In this document: positions 7,072-16,276 of the stretch, piece by piece | How positions within the stretch are numbered: the stretch's first letter is position 1 | How the letters are laid out: each line of letters opens with the position of its first letter | Assembly: GCA_021802555.1 (NCBI GenBank) | Contig: JAJZRU010000005.1 | Span: 1 to 64,000 of the forward strand | Length of the DNA stretch: 64,000 nt | Direction: 5' to 3' | From: Pseudomonadota bacterium | GTDB lineage: Bacteria > Pseudomonadota > Gammaproteobacteria > Burkholderiales > Thiobacillaceae | The notes under the pieces: generated by a model | Told to the model about the DNA's origin: nothing | Databases searched by the model: none | What the model saw: only the letters and a program-made list of their open reading frames with translations | Position numbers and translations under genes: made by a program

Positions 7072-9024
7072 ATGTCTTCAACCCCTGAGCAAGCAAAAAA
7101 CAAGGCTCTCACCTTCCGCAAGTTCAAGGATGGCGACAGCAACGTGCATTGGAATGAGTGGATTTTCGATGCGGACCACTCGCACAAATGTCCTGAATAC
7201 GTGCTCTCCTCGCCGCCTTGCCAGGCATCCTGTCCGGCCGGCGAGGACATTCGCGGTTACCTGAACATCGTGCGCGGCATCGAAAAGCCTCCCGTGGGCA
7301 TGACTTGGCAGGAATACGCGTTCCGGCGCCTTACTGAAGCCAACCCCTTTCCCTCGGTCATGGGGCGCGTGTGCCCGGCGCCTTGCGAATCCGGGTGCAA
7401 CCGCAACGAAGTCGAAGATCACGTCGGCATCAACTCAGTCGAGCACTTCATCGGCGACTGGGCGATCCAGAACAACTTGAAGTACGCCTCCACCGCCCAG
7501 CCCAGTGGCAAGAAGGTCGCCATCATCGGCGGCGGCCCGGCCGGCCTGGCGGCTGCCTATCAGCTTGCCCTCAAGGGCCATGCCTGCACCATCTTCGACG
7601 AGCATGAATTGCTCGGCGGCATGATGCGCTACGGCATTCCCGGCTTCCGTACCCCGCGCGAAGTGCTGGATGGGGAAATCCAGCGCATCCTCGATCTGGG
7701 CGTGGAAACGCGCATGAAGACCCGCGTCGGTTCGGACGTGAGCTTCGAGGAGCTGGAGAAAAACTACGACGCCATTTTCATGTCCATGGGCGCGCAAAGC
7801 GGCCGCCCCCTGCCGGTGGCCGGGGCGGAAGCGCCCAATTGCGTGACCGCCATGGCCTTCCTGCGCGCCTTCAATGACGGCCGCCTCAAGCACGTCGGCA
7901 AGAAAGTGGTCGTCATCGGCGGCGGCGACACCTCCATCGACGTCGCTACGGTGGCGCGCCGCCTGGGCAACATCACCAACATCAACCCCGACAAGCAGCG
8001 TCCCGAGCACGTCATTGCCGGCCAGATAGCACATGATGTGGCCGACATTTCCGCACGCCAGGGCGCCGAAGTGGTGCTGGTTTCCCGCGCCACGATGGAC
8101 AAGATGAACGCCAACAAGCATGAGATCGAGCACGCCCTGCAGGAGGGAATCGAGATCATCGGCGGCGTGACGCCCGTGGCGGTGGTGCTGGGCCCGGACG
8201 GCCGCGCCACGGCGCTGCGCGTGGCGGAATTCGAAATGGTCAAGGGCGAGACCGTCCTCAAGCCCGGCACCGAGCGCGACCTGCCCGCCGATCTGGTGGT
8301 TTCCGCCATCGGCCAGGCGGTGGATTTCACCGGCCTGGAGGCCTTCAACAACAACAAGGGTCTCATCAAGCCGGACGGCCACTATCGCTTCCCGGGCAAG
8401 CCGCACATCTTCGTCGGCGGTGACGTGATCCGCCCCCATCTTCTGACCACTGCCATCGGCCACGCTTCGATCGCCGCAGACGGCATCGACGCTTTCCTGG
8501 GCGGCCATACCGAGCTGGACAAGCGGCCGAAAGTCGATGCGCACCGCTTCGATCTGCTGCGCAAGCTGGTAGAGAGTGGCCACCCGGTGGAGGAATACAA
8601 TCACAAGCAATCCTGGGGTACGAACTCGGCCAAATATGCGGTGCACAACTACGAGGACCGTTCGGCCAAATACGTAATTCCGGCCGATGAGCTGTTTCTC
8701 GGCCATTTCCCGTTCGTGGAGCGCCACCAGCGCGAAACAATGGCGCTCAATGCCGAGCAGGCCCTGGGCAACTTCGAGGAACGGCTGCATGCGCTCTCCG
8801 AGAAACAGGTCATTGACGAAGCCAAGCGCTGCATGAGCTGCGGCTTGTGCTTCGAGTGCGACAACTGCGTGGTGTACTGCCCCCAGACGGCGGTGTTCCG
8901 CGTCAAGAAGAGCGAGGTGACCACGGGCCGTTACGTGGACACCGACTACACCAAGTGCATCGGCTGCCATATCTGCGCCGACGTCTGCCCCACCGGCTAT
9001 ATCCAGATGGGGATGGGCGAATAA
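7072..9024 (+). CDS. dsrL: DsrL, NAD(P)H-linked iron-sulfur flavoprotein
   Basis: Oxidoreductase that couples DsrAB electrons to pyridine nucleotide and is essential in phototrophic sulfur oxidisers. The 650-residue protein resembles the glutamate synthase small subunit. It has an N-terminal cysteine cluster (CPxxCESGC region), an FAD site IIGGGPAGLAAAYQL near residue 145, and a nucleotide site VVIGGGDTSIDVA near residue 280. A C-terminal ferredoxin domain carries CMSCGLCFECDNCVVYC and CIGCHICADVC. An AGGAG site precedes the ATG. Its position between dsrK and dsrJ is typical of the oxidative pathway. Confidence 0.96.
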   Translation: MSSTPEQAKNKALTFRKFKDGDSNVHWNEWIFDADHSHKCPEYVLSSPPCQASCPAGEDIRGYLNIVRGIEKPPVGMTWQEYAFRRLTEANPFPSVMGRVCPAPCESGCNRNEVEDHVGINSVEHFIGDWAIQNNLKYASTAQPSGKKVAIIGGGPAGLAAAYQLALKGHACTIFDEHELLGGMMRYGIPGFRTPREVLDGEIQRILDLGVETRMKTRVGSDVSFEELEKNYDAIFMSMGAQSGRPLPVAGAEAPNCVTAMAFLRAFNDGRLKHVGKKVVVIGGGDTSIDVATVARRLGNITNINPDKQRPEHVIAGQIAHDVADISARQGAEVVLVSRATMDKMNANKHEIEHALQEGIEIIGGVTPVAVVLGPDGRATALRVAEFEMVKGETVLKPGTERDLPADLVVSAIGQAVDFTGLEAFNNNKGLIKPDGHYRFPGKPHIFVGGDVIRPHLLTTAIGHASIAADGIDAFLGGHTELDKRPKVDAHRFDLLRKLVESGHPVEEYNHKQSWGTNSAKYAVHNYEDRSAKYVIPADELFLGHFPFVERHQRETMALNAEQALGNFEERLHALSEKQVIDEAKRCMSCGLCFECDNCVVYCPQTAVFRVKKSEVTTGRYVDTDYTKCIGCHICADVCPTGYIQMGMGE

Positions 9025-9585
9025 GTGAGCACGCGGTTTCGCAGGACCTGGGGCCGCTGGCTGGCCCTGGCGGCACTCGCGCTTGCGGGGTTTGCGCCCG
9101 TGCCGCTGCAGGCGGCGGGCAGCGGCGTCAGCGGCACGCAAACCTCCCGCGTGCCGCTGCCCAACGTCAGCGATGCAAAAGGCGAGCATTGTGTCATGCC
9201 CACCGAGTGGATGCGCAAGAACCATATGGAGCTCTTGCTACACCATCGCATGACCGCCGTGCATGAGGGAGACAACCAGGCGGCGGACAAATTCAGCATC
9301 ATCAACTGCGTCAACTGCCATGCCAGCGCCAAGGACAACAGCGTGGCCGGGCCGGGCGATTTTTGCCAGAGCTGCCATGCCTATGCGGCGGTCAAGATAA
9401 CCTGCTTCCAGTGCCATTCCAGCAAGCCTTCGGGCGCACCGCCGGCCTTCCACCCGGTCGTGCCGCAGGGGCCGGTGGACAAGACCTCCAGTGCCACGGT
9501 GATGCGCTATCAGGCCTTTCACGGGCGCATGCCGAACCTGGATGCCAAGCTGAGCGCAAAGGATCTCGCGGGAGTCATGCGATGA
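9025..9585 (+). CDS. dsrJ: DsrJ, periplasmic triheme cytochrome c
   Basis: Periplasmic cytochrome subunit of DsrMKJOP. The 186-residue protein begins with a signal peptide or anchor (residues 1-31). It has three heme c motifs: CVNCH (95-99), CQSCH (114-118) and CFQCH (127-131). Cys56 in GEHCVMPTEW matches the unusual cysteine heme ligand described for DsrJ. The GTG start directly abuts the dsrL stop, and the stop overlaps the dsrO start by an ATGA, so the genes are probably translationally coupled. Confidence 0.95.
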   Translation: MSTRFRRTWGRWLALAALALAGFAPVPLQAAGSGVSGTQTSRVPLPNVSDAKGEHCVMPTEWMRKNHMELLLHHRMTAVHEGDNQAADKFSIINCVNCHASAKDNSVAGPGDFCQSCHAYAAVKITCFQCHSSKPSGAPPAFHPVVPQGPVDKTSSATVMRYQAFHGRMPNLDAKLSAKDLAGVMR

Positions 9586-10322
9586 GTGGATTCGATACCT
9601 ATCGGCGCCGCTTTCTGGGCGGCGTGCTCGGCGTCGGTGCTACGGCCGCGCTGCCGGCGGGGTTGCTGTTCTGGCAGACAGCGGAAGGCGACGTCGAGGA
9701 CGGCCCGCCCGCGTCCGGCAAGGTGCGTTGGGGCATGCTGGTGGACACCACCAAATGCAGCACGGGCTGCGATGCCTGCGTGCGCGGCTGCGACCAGGAG
9801 AACGGCCTGTCGGGCAACACCTCGCCCACCAGCCCGCAGTGGATCCGCAAGGTGCAGGTGACCAACCCGCGCACCGACTACAGCTTCTCCCTGCCCATGA
9901 TGTGCCAGCACTGCGAAGAGCCGCCCTGCGTGGACGTGTGTCCTACGGGCGCATCATTCAGGCGCGCCGACGGCATCGTGCTGGTGGATCGGCACCTTTG
10001 CATCGGCTGCCGCTATTGCATGATGGCCTGCCCGTACAAGGCGCGTTCCTTCATTCATCATCCGGTCACCGACCAGTTGCCGGAGGTGCCGCGCGGCATC
10101 GGCTGCGTGGAATCGTGCAGCTTCTGCGTGCAGCGCATCGACGCCGGCAAGCGTACCACGGCCTGCCAGGACGCCTGCAACGCCGAAGGGCATCAAGCCA
10201 TCTACTTCGGTGATCTGAAGGATCCGAACAGCGATATTTCCAAGCGGCTCGCCAGCTACGGCGGTCAGGAGGTGCTTGCCAGCCTCGACCTGCATACCGG
10301 CGTGCGCTATCAAGGAATTTGA
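9582..10322 (+). CDS. dsrO: DsrO, periplasmic ferredoxin-like iron-sulfur subunit
   Basis: Periplasmic electron-transfer subunit with several [4Fe-4S] clusters. The 246-residue protein begins with a twin-arginine type signal (RRRFLGG, residues 8-14, followed by a hydrophobic stretch). Four cysteine groups follow: CSTGCDACVRGC, CQHCEEPPCVDVC, CIGCRYCMMAC and CVESCSFC...CQDAC. The ATG at 9582 overlaps the dsrJ stop. It partners the membrane protein DsrP encoded three bases downstream. Confidence 0.95.
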   Translation: MSGFDTYRRRFLGGVLGVGATAALPAGLLFWQTAEGDVEDGPPASGKVRWGMLVDTTKCSTGCDACVRGCDQENGLSGNTSPTSPQWIRKVQVTNPRTDYSFSLPMMCQHCEEPPCVDVCPTGASFRRADGIVLVDRHLCIGCRYCMMACPYKARSFIHHPVTDQLPEVPRGIGCVESCSFCVQRIDAGKRTTACQDACNAEGHQAIYFGDLKDPNSDISKRLASYGGQEVLASLDLHTGVRYQGI

Positions 10323-10325
10323 ATC

Positions 10326-11537
10326 ATGCACGTCGTTTATCGTGAACTGGAAGGGCGCAGCAAGGCCTACTGGGCTCTGCTTCTCGGCTTGGGAGCCGTT
10401 CTTCTACTGGGGTTGTTCGCCGCACACACCATGGAAGAGCGCGGCCACATCATCACAGGCATGACCAACCAGATCGTCTGGGGCATGCCCCACGTGTTCG
10501 CGGTGTTCCTGATCGTCGCGGCCTCGGGGGCGCTGAACGTCGCGTCCATTGCTTCGGTATTCGGCAAGACGGCGTACAAACCCCTGGCACCCCTGTCCGG
10601 CCTCGTGGCCATTGCCCTTCTGGCCGGCGGCCTCATGGTGCTGATGCTGGATCTGGGGCGGCCAGACCGCCTGCTGGTTGCTGCCACGGTGTACAACTTC
10701 AAATCCGTGTTTGCCTGGAACGTCTTCCTCTACACGGGATTTTTTACCTTCGTCATCATTTATCTCTGGACCATGATGGAGCGCAAGATGAACCCCTACA
10801 CCAAGGCGGCCGGCTTTGCCGCCTTCATCTGGCGCTTGGTCCTGACCACGGGTACCGGCTCCATCTTCGGTTTCCTGGTGGCACGCACGGCGTATGACAG
10901 TGCGCTGCTTGCGCCCATGTTCATCATCTTCTCCTTCGCTTACGGCCTGGCGGTGTTCAATCTCGTGCTCATGGCCGCCTACCGTGGCAGCGGGCGCCCA
11001 TTGGGCGATCGCATGCTGTTCCGCCTGGGCAAGTTGCTGGCGGTTTTCGTGGGCGCCAGCTTTTACTTCGTCCTGGTCTATCACCTGACCAATCTGTACT
11101 TCACCAAGAACCACGGCTTCGAGCGCTTCATCCTGCTGGACGGCGGCATCTATCCCTTGTTGTTCTGGGGTGGGCAGATCGTGGTCGGCTACCTGATCCC
11201 GCTGCTGCTGATCTTCGCCCCGGCCACGCGCAACAGCCGCACCGCCCTGGCCGCCGCCTCGCTGTTGGTGATCCTTGGCGCTTTCGCGCAGATGTACGTC
11301 ACCATCATCGGCGGGCAGGCTTATCCTCTGCCGTTGTTCCCCGGCATGCAGGTCAGCAGCACCTTCTATGACGGCGTGGTGCATCCCTATACTCCCAGCG
11401 GTTGGGAGATCATGCTGGGCTTCGGGGGGGTGGCGCTGTCTCTCGCCATCGTGGTGTTCGGGCTCAAAATCCTGCGCTTTCTGCCGGAAAGCCTGAGCGA
11501 CGACCAGCACATGGAAGCGCAACACCAGGCAGCCTGA
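10326..11537 (+). CDS. dsrP: DsrP, NrfD-like membrane subunit
   Basis: Quinone-interacting membrane protein of the NrfD/PsrC family and last subunit of DsrMKJOP. The 403-residue sequence has about ten hydrophobic helices between residues 18 and 390. The NrfD-like segment around GLMVLMLDLGRPDRLLV carries the charged residues conserved near the quinone site. It starts three bases after dsrO. The gap to dsrN (48 bases) shows no strong terminator. Confidence 0.94.
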   Translation: MHVVYRELEGRSKAYWALLLGLGAVLLLGLFAAHTMEERGHIITGMTNQIVWGMPHVFAVFLIVAASGALNVASIASVFGKTAYKPLAPLSGLVAIALLAGGLMVLMLDLGRPDRLLVAATVYNFKSVFAWNVFLYTGFFTFVIIYLWTMMERKMNPYTKAAGFAAFIWRLVLTTGTGSIFGFLVARTAYDSALLAPMFIIFSFAYGLAVFNLVLMAAYRGSGRPLGDRMLFRLGKLLAVFVGASFYFVLVYHLTNLYFTKNHGFERFILLDGGIYPLLFWGGQIVVGYLIPLLLIFAPATRNSRTALAAASLLVILGAFAQMYVTIIGGQAYPLPLFPGMQVSSTFYDGVVHPYTPSGWEIMLGFGGVALSLAIVVFGLKILRFLPESLSDDQHMEAQHQAA

Positions 11538-11585
11538 GCCCGAAGCGGCCGCGCGCCGGCCGCCAGCGGGCCGCTAACCCTCGCC

Positions 11586-13004
11586 ATGCCTTCCCGCTTC
11601 CTCGTCTCTGCCGCCCATAAGTCTTCGGGCAAAACTACGCTCAGCATCGGCTTGGCCGCGGCGCTGGCCGCCCGCGGCCGGGCCGTGCAGACCTACAAGA
11701 AAGGCCCGGATTACATAGACCCCATGTGGCTGGGCTTGGCCGCCGGACGCGCCTGCTACAACCTGGATTTTTACGTCATGGCGCGCGAGGAGATCACGGA
11801 ATCATTCGCGCGCCACGCCTGCGGCGCCGACATCGCGCTGGTGGAGGGCAACAAGGGGCTGTACGACGGCCTTGATCTGGAAGGCGGCAACAGCAATGCC
11901 GCATTGGCCAGGCTGCTCGACCTGCCGGTCATCCTGGTCATCGATGCGCGCGGCATGACGCGCGGCATTGCCCCCCTCATCCTGGGCTACCAGGCCTTCG
12001 ATCGCGCCTTGCGCATCGCCGGCGTCATCCTCAATCGGGTGGGGGGCGTTCGGCACGAAGGCAAGCTGCGCGCCGTCATCGAGCATTACACGGACGTGCC
12101 GGTGCTGGGGGCGGTGCACGAGGATCCGGCGCTGCAAATCCGCGAGCGCCACCTGGGGCTGGTGCCCAGCAACGAAGCGGGCTTGGCGCGCGAGCAAGTG
12201 GAAAACATCGCGGCTAGGGTCGCGGCCCAGGTCGATTTGCCCCGCCTGATCGAGGTGACGCGCGGCCCCGCCATTGCGGCGCCGCCGCCGCTCCCGGCTC
12301 CGAAGCCTGCCGCATATCGTATCGGCATCCTGCGCGACCGCGCCTTCGGCTTCTATTATGCCGACGATCTCGATGCGCTGCGCTCGGCCGGCGCGCAGCT
12401 TCTGGCCATCGATGCGCTGGCGGATGCCTCGCTCCCGGCGGGCTTGGACGGACTGGTGCTCGGGGGCGGGTTTCCCGAATCCTTCATGGCCGAGTTGGAA
12501 GCCAACGCCGGCCTCAGAGCACAGATCCGGGCCGCCATCGAGGCAGGCCTGCCCGCCTATGCCGAATGCGGCGGCCTCATGTACCTGGCGCGCAGCCTCA
12601 GTTGGGGCGATAAGCGACATGCCATGGTAGGTGTCATACCGGGGGACGTGGTGATGCACGACAAGCCCGTGGGCCGGGGCTACGTGCGGTTGCGGGACAC
12701 CGGGCTGGGTCCCTGGGGCGGGCCGGCCGGCCGGGGGATGCACGCCCATGAATTCCATTACTCCAGCCTGGAGAATTTGCCTGACGGACTGGAGTATGCT
12801 TACCAAGTGGAGCGCGGCTACGGGGTGGATGGCCGGCATGACGGCATCGTTTACCGCAACCTGCTCGCCTCCTACACGCATCTGCGCGCTGCCAGCAACC
12901 ACAGTTGGGTGGAGCGCTTCATGGCCTTGGTTGCCAAACAGGCTGCCGGAGGCCGCCGGAAGGCCGCAGGGCCGGCCGCTACAACCCGAGAGGAAGCAGG
13001 ATGA
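11586..13004 (+). CDS. dsrN: DsrN, glutamine-dependent siroheme amidase
   Basis: Homologue of cobyrinic acid a,c-diamide synthase (CobB/CbiA). In Dsr systems it is believed to amidate siroheme for DsrAB. The 472-residue protein has an N-terminal P-loop-type dethiobiotin synthetase-like domain (HKSSGKTTLSIGLAAAL near residue 11). Its C-terminal glutamine amidotransferase domain has the nucleophile region PAYAECGGLMYLA. The stop overlaps the dsrR start (ATGA). The downstream siroheme synthase gene strengthens the cofactor role. Confidence 0.93.
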   Translation: MPSRFLVSAAHKSSGKTTLSIGLAAALAARGRAVQTYKKGPDYIDPMWLGLAAGRACYNLDFYVMAREEITESFARHACGADIALVEGNKGLYDGLDLEGGNSNAALARLLDLPVILVIDARGMTRGIAPLILGYQAFDRALRIAGVILNRVGGVRHEGKLRAVIEHYTDVPVLGAVHEDPALQIRERHLGLVPSNEAGLAREQVENIAARVAAQVDLPRLIEVTRGPAIAAPPPLPAPKPAAYRIGILRDRAFGFYYADDLDALRSAGAQLLAIDALADASLPAGLDGLVLGGGFPESFMAELEANAGLRAQIRAAIEAGLPAYAECGGLMYLARSLSWGDKRHAMVGVIPGDVVMHDKPVGRGYVRLRDTGLGPWGGPAGRGMHAHEFHYSSLENLPDGLEYAYQVERGYGVDGRHDGIVYRNLLASYTHLRAASNHSWVERFMALVAKQAAGGRRKAAGPAATTREEAG

Positions 13005-13357
13005 TCACCATTACCCCAGAGGCCGCACGCCAGATCCAGTATTCCGTGACGCAAAGCGATGCGGCCGGCATGGCGTTGCGCATCGCCGCGCGTTATACGC
13101 CGGATGGCCAAGTGCAGTACGCCATGGGATTCGACGACGTGGGGGAAGACGACCTGGAAGTGAGCTGCGGGGACGTGCGCATCGTCTTCGCTCGGCAAAA
13201 CGAGGCATTGTTGAATGGCGTGACCCTGGACTTCACCGAGGTGGCCCCCGGGCAGTCCCTCTTCGTGTTTCTCAACCCCAATGCGCAAACCAAGGGCGGC
13301 GGCTGCGGATCGGGCGGCTGCGGTTCCGGCGGCTGCGGATCGGGCGGCTGCGCCTGA
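13001..13357 (+). CDS. dsrR: DsrR, A-type scaffold-like protein with cysteine-repeat tail
   Basis: A 118-residue protein of the IscA/ErpA fold, linked in Allochromatium to correct DsrAB/DsrL production. The start ATG at 13001 overlaps the dsrN stop and has AGGAAG upstream; the longer frame upstream is dsrN in another register. The fold spans residues 1-98. It ends in a low-complexity tail of Cys-Gly-Ser-Gly-Gly units with four cysteines spaced five residues apart (13304-13354). The usual A-type pattern is a single CGC near the end, so the tail is unusual and may bind metal or clusters. Only the fold is confident. Confidence 0.85.
   Translation: MITITPEAARQIQYSVTQSDAAGMALRIAARYTPDGQVQYAMGFDDVGEDDLEVSCGDVRIVFARQNEALLNGVTLDFTEVAPGQSLFVFLNPNAQTKGGGCGSGGCGSGGCGSGGCA
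13309..13354 (+). repeat. 15-bp in-frame tandem repeat in the dsrR 3' end
   Basis: Three imperfect copies of a 15-base unit, roughly GGCTGCGGATCGGGC, encode the Cys-Gly-Ser-Gly-Gly tail of DsrR. The period is a multiple of three, so copy-number change would keep the frame and add or remove one cysteine each time. Confidence 0.8.
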
Positions 13358-13374
13358 CTGCGTCCGGAAGCACC

Positions 13375-14832
13375 GTGCACAGCTACGACGTGGTGGTGAT
13401 CGGCGGCGGTCCGGGCGGCTACCGCACGGCGATTGCCGCTGCGCATCTGGGGGCGCGGGTCGCACTCGTGGAGCGTGACCGCCCCGGCGGGACCTGCCTC
13501 AACCAAGGCTGCATACCCAAAAAGTCGCTGCTGCACCTTGCCTCTCTCCTGGAGGATGTGGCTGCCCTGCAGGGCAGTGGGCTCGCCGGCGAAGTACGCG
13601 GCGACTTGTTGGCCGCCCTGGCGCACAAGGACCGCGTGGTCGCCGGCATACGCGACAACTTTCCCCTCTGGCTCAAGCGCCTGGGTATCCGCTATCTGGC
13701 GGGTGAAGCCTGGCTGGCGGGGCGCGGGCGCGTGGCGGTTCATCTGCCCGGTGCTTCGCCTCCGGGCACACCCCGGATGCTCGCCGCCGGCCGCATCGTC
13801 CTCGCGCCGGGCTCGCAGGCCTTGACCCTGGAGGCGCAGGGCGAGGCAAAGGGATTGCTGGGGACGTCACGGCAATTCCTGGAAAGGCAGGCGCGAATTC
13901 CCGCACGCGTGCTGTGCGTGGGGGGCGGCCCCATAGGCATGGAGTTCGCCTATCTGTTCCATCAGTTCGGCGCCCGGGTGCAGGTGGTCGAGCGCGAGCC
14001 GCGCATCTTGCCGCACAGCACTTTGTCCGAGCGGGCCTGCCAGACCCTGCTGGGCAAGTTCCAGCGCCTGGGTATCGAAGTACGCAGCGGCGTCGAGGCG
14101 CACCGCTTCACGCCCCGAGCCGGCGAGATGGAGGTGGCCTGCAGCGACGGCAGCCGCGCATGCTACGACTATGTCCTCGCGGGGGTGGGGCGCGGTCCGG
14201 CCACGCAGGGGCTCGGGCTCGCGGAAGCGGGCGTGGAATGTGACGCCCGGGGATACATCCTCACGGATGCCTGCCTGCAAACCAGCATGCCGGGAATTTA
14301 TGCTGTAGGCGATGCCAAGCGCTCTCCCATGCCGGCACCGATGACGGCAAATGTCGCCCTGCACGACGCCAAGGTCGCCGCAACCAACGCCGTCGAGGAC
14401 AAGACTGTCCGGGTCAATTACCTGAAGGTTCCCTTCGTGGTGCATTCCGCGCTGGAAATCGCGCAGGTGGGGCTCACCGAGGCGCAGGCGGAGGCGGCGG
14501 GATTCGAGCCCGAGGTTGCCCGTTCTACTTTTGCGGGCTGCGGCAAGGCGCGCGCCTGCCATGATTTCGAGGGCTATGTGGAAATGGTGCATGACGGCGA
14601 GACGGGCCAGATGCTGGGCGGCACCATCGTCGGCCCGGAGGCCGGCGAGCAAATCCACATGCTGTCGGCGGCGCTGCAGTCGACTGCGGGGCTTTGGTTC
14701 TTCAAGGACATGAGTTACAGCCATCCGTCCTGGTGCGAGGAACTCGAAAATGCGGTGGAGTCGCCTGCGGCCGAACTGGCCCGTCATGCCAACCCTCTGT
14801 TCAAGCCCGGCATACTCGCCAGCCTGGCGTAA
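13375..14832 (+). CDS. Lipoamide-dehydrogenase-like flavoprotein at the end of the dsr run
   Basis: A 485-residue class I pyridine nucleotide-disulfide oxidoreductase. It has an FAD site VVIGGGPGGYRTAIAA near residue 6, the redox disulfide GGTCLNQGCIPKKS (C-x4-C, about residues 41-46), and an NAD site CVGGGPIGMEFAYLF near residue 180. The C-terminal dimerisation motif is HPSWCEELENA, where lipoamide dehydrogenases normally have HPT..E, so histidine and glutamate are kept and an extra cysteine is present. The GTG start lies 17 bases after dsrR. No E2, E3-partner or lipoate-binding gene is nearby. Function in sulfur metabolism is inferred from position only; its substrate is unknown. Confidence 0.85.
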   Translation: MHSYDVVVIGGGPGGYRTAIAAAHLGARVALVERDRPGGTCLNQGCIPKKSLLHLASLLEDVAALQGSGLAGEVRGDLLAALAHKDRVVAGIRDNFPLWLKRLGIRYLAGEAWLAGRGRVAVHLPGASPPGTPRMLAAGRIVLAPGSQALTLEAQGEAKGLLGTSRQFLERQARIPARVLCVGGGPIGMEFAYLFHQFGARVQVVEREPRILPHSTLSERACQTLLGKFQRLGIEVRSGVEAHRFTPRAGEMEVACSDGSRACYDYVLAGVGRGPATQGLGLAEAGVECDARGYILTDACLQTSMPGIYAVGDAKRSPMPAPMTANVALHDAKVAATNAVEDKTVRVNYLKVPFVVHSALEIAQVGLTEAQAEAAGFEPEVARSTFAGCGKARACHDFEGYVEMVHDGETGQMLGGTIVGPEAGEQIHMLSAALQSTAGLWFFKDMSYSHPSWCEELENAVESPAAELARHANPLFKPGILASLA

Positions 14833-14844
14833 ACTTTCCTGCCT

Positions 14845-16245
14845 ATGAATTATTTTCCTGTTTTTATGGATCTGCGCGGTCGCCGCTGCCTGGTGGCGGG
14901 AGGCTCGGAGACCGCTGCCCGCAAGGCGGAGCTGTTTTTGCGGGCCGGCGCTCGGGTCACGGTGGTGGCGGACGAACTGCACGAGGCTTTCGGCCATCTT
15001 TCCGGCCGCGAACGCCTGACCCGTGTCGCCGGGCCTTTCGAACCGGGCATGCTCGACGGCGTCGATGCCGTCATCGCGGCCGAGGCGGAGCGGGCCAAAA
15101 ACGAGTCCGTGGCCCGGGCGGCGCAGGCCCGCCACGTGCCGGTCAATGTCGTGGACACCTCGGAGTTGTGCTCCTTCATTCTGCCCTCCATCATCGATCG
15201 CTCACCCCTGGTCGTGGCCGTGTCCAGCGGCGGCGAGGCACCCGTGCTGGCGCGCCTGCTGCGCGCCCGTCTGGAGACCCTCATTCCTGCGGCCTATGGC
15301 CGCCTCGGCGCTTTGGCGGCCAAATTCAAGAGCGCCGTGCGGGAAAAAATCCTGCCCGGCGAACGGCGCGCTTTTTGGGAGAAGGTATTCCAGTCACCCA
15401 TCGCCGAAATGGTCTATGCGGGGCGGGACGCCGAGGCGGAAAGGCGCCTGGAACAAATGCTGGAGGAAGATGCCGGGCACAAGATCACCCAGGGCGAGGT
15501 GTATCTGGTCGGCGCCGGGCCGGGCAATCCGGATCTGCTCACTTTCCGCGCCCTGCGCCTGATGCAGCAGGCGGACGTCGTGGTGCACGATCGCCTGGTT
15601 TCGCAGCCCATCCTCGACATGTGCCGGCGCGAGGCCGAACGCATCTATGTAGGCAAGGAGCGCGACGACCACGCCCTGCCGCAGGAGCAGATCAACCTGC
15701 TGCTCGCGCGCCTGGCCAAGGAAGGCAAGCGTGTGCTGCGGCTCAAGGGTGGAGACCCGTTCATCTTCGGCCGCGGCGGCGAGGAGATCGAGACGCTGGT
15801 GCAGCACGGCATCCCCTTCCAGGTGGTGCCGGGCATCACGGCCGCGTCCGGGGTGGCCAGCTACGCCGGCATCCCGCTCACGCACCGCGATTACGCGCAG
15901 TCCGTGGCCTTCGTCACGGGCCACCTCAAGGAAAATACGGTCAACCTCAATTGGGGGGGCATCGCCCGCGCGGACCAGACTCTGGTGATCTACATGGGTC
16001 TCAAGGGGCTGCCCATGCTGTGCGCGGAACTCATCCGCCACAATCTGCCGCCCGACACGCCCGCCGCCATCGTGCAGCAGGGCACCCTGCCGACGCAGAA
16101 AGTGGTCACGGGCACGCTCGCGACCTTGCCGCAGCGGGCCGAGGCGGCCGGCTTGCATGCACCGACGCTCATCATCGTCGGCCATGTCGTGACCCTGCGG
16201 GACAAACTCAAATGGTTCGAGGGCGCTCAGGAACAAGCGGCCTGA
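14845..16245 (+). CDS. cysG: Siroheme synthase CysG
   Basis: Bifunctional enzyme that makes siroheme from uroporphyrinogen III. The 466-residue protein begins with the precorrin-2 dehydrogenase/ferrochelatase domain ([23 protein letters not shown]-binding, about residues 1-205). It continues with the SAM-dependent uroporphyrinogen III methyltransferase domain ([13 protein letters not shown] near residue 218, then [15 protein letters not shown]). Length fits the fused CysG type (457 in E. coli). It starts 12 bases after the flavoprotein gene, so cofactor synthesis is likely co-expressed with dsrAB and dsrN. Confidence 0.96.
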   Translation: MNYFPVFMDLRGRRCLVAGGSETAARKAELFLRAGARVTVVADELHEAFGHLSGRERLTRVAGPFEPGMLDGVDAVIAAEAERAKNESVARAAQARHVPVNVVDTSELCSFILPSIIDRSPLVVAVSSGGEAPVLARLLRARLETLIPAAYGRLGALAAKFKSAVREKILPGERRAFWEKVFQSPIAEMVYAGRDAEAERRLEQMLEEDAGHKITQGEVYLVGAGPGNPDLLTFRALRLMQQADVVVHDRLVSQPILDMCRREAERIYVGKERDDHALPQEQINLLLARLAKEGKRVLRLKGGDPFIFGRGGEEIETLVQHGIPFQVVPGITAASGVASYAGIPLTHRDYAQSVAFVTGHLKENTVNLNWGGIARADQTLVIYMGLKGLPMLCAELIRHNLPPDTPAAIVQQGTLPTQKVVTGTLATLPQRAEAAGLHAPTLIIVGHVVTLRDKLKWFEGAQEQAA

Positions 16246-16276
16246 TGCGAGCGCGATCATCGTTAAAGGAAAACAC

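Noticed and set aside
9003-9060. Separate small gene between dsrL and dsrJ
   Set aside because: dsrJ starts with GTG immediately after the dsrL stop; there is no space for another gene.
7435-9225. 596-codon minus-strand frame over dsrL
   Set aside because: Antisense to dsrL, whose cofactor motifs are unmistakable.
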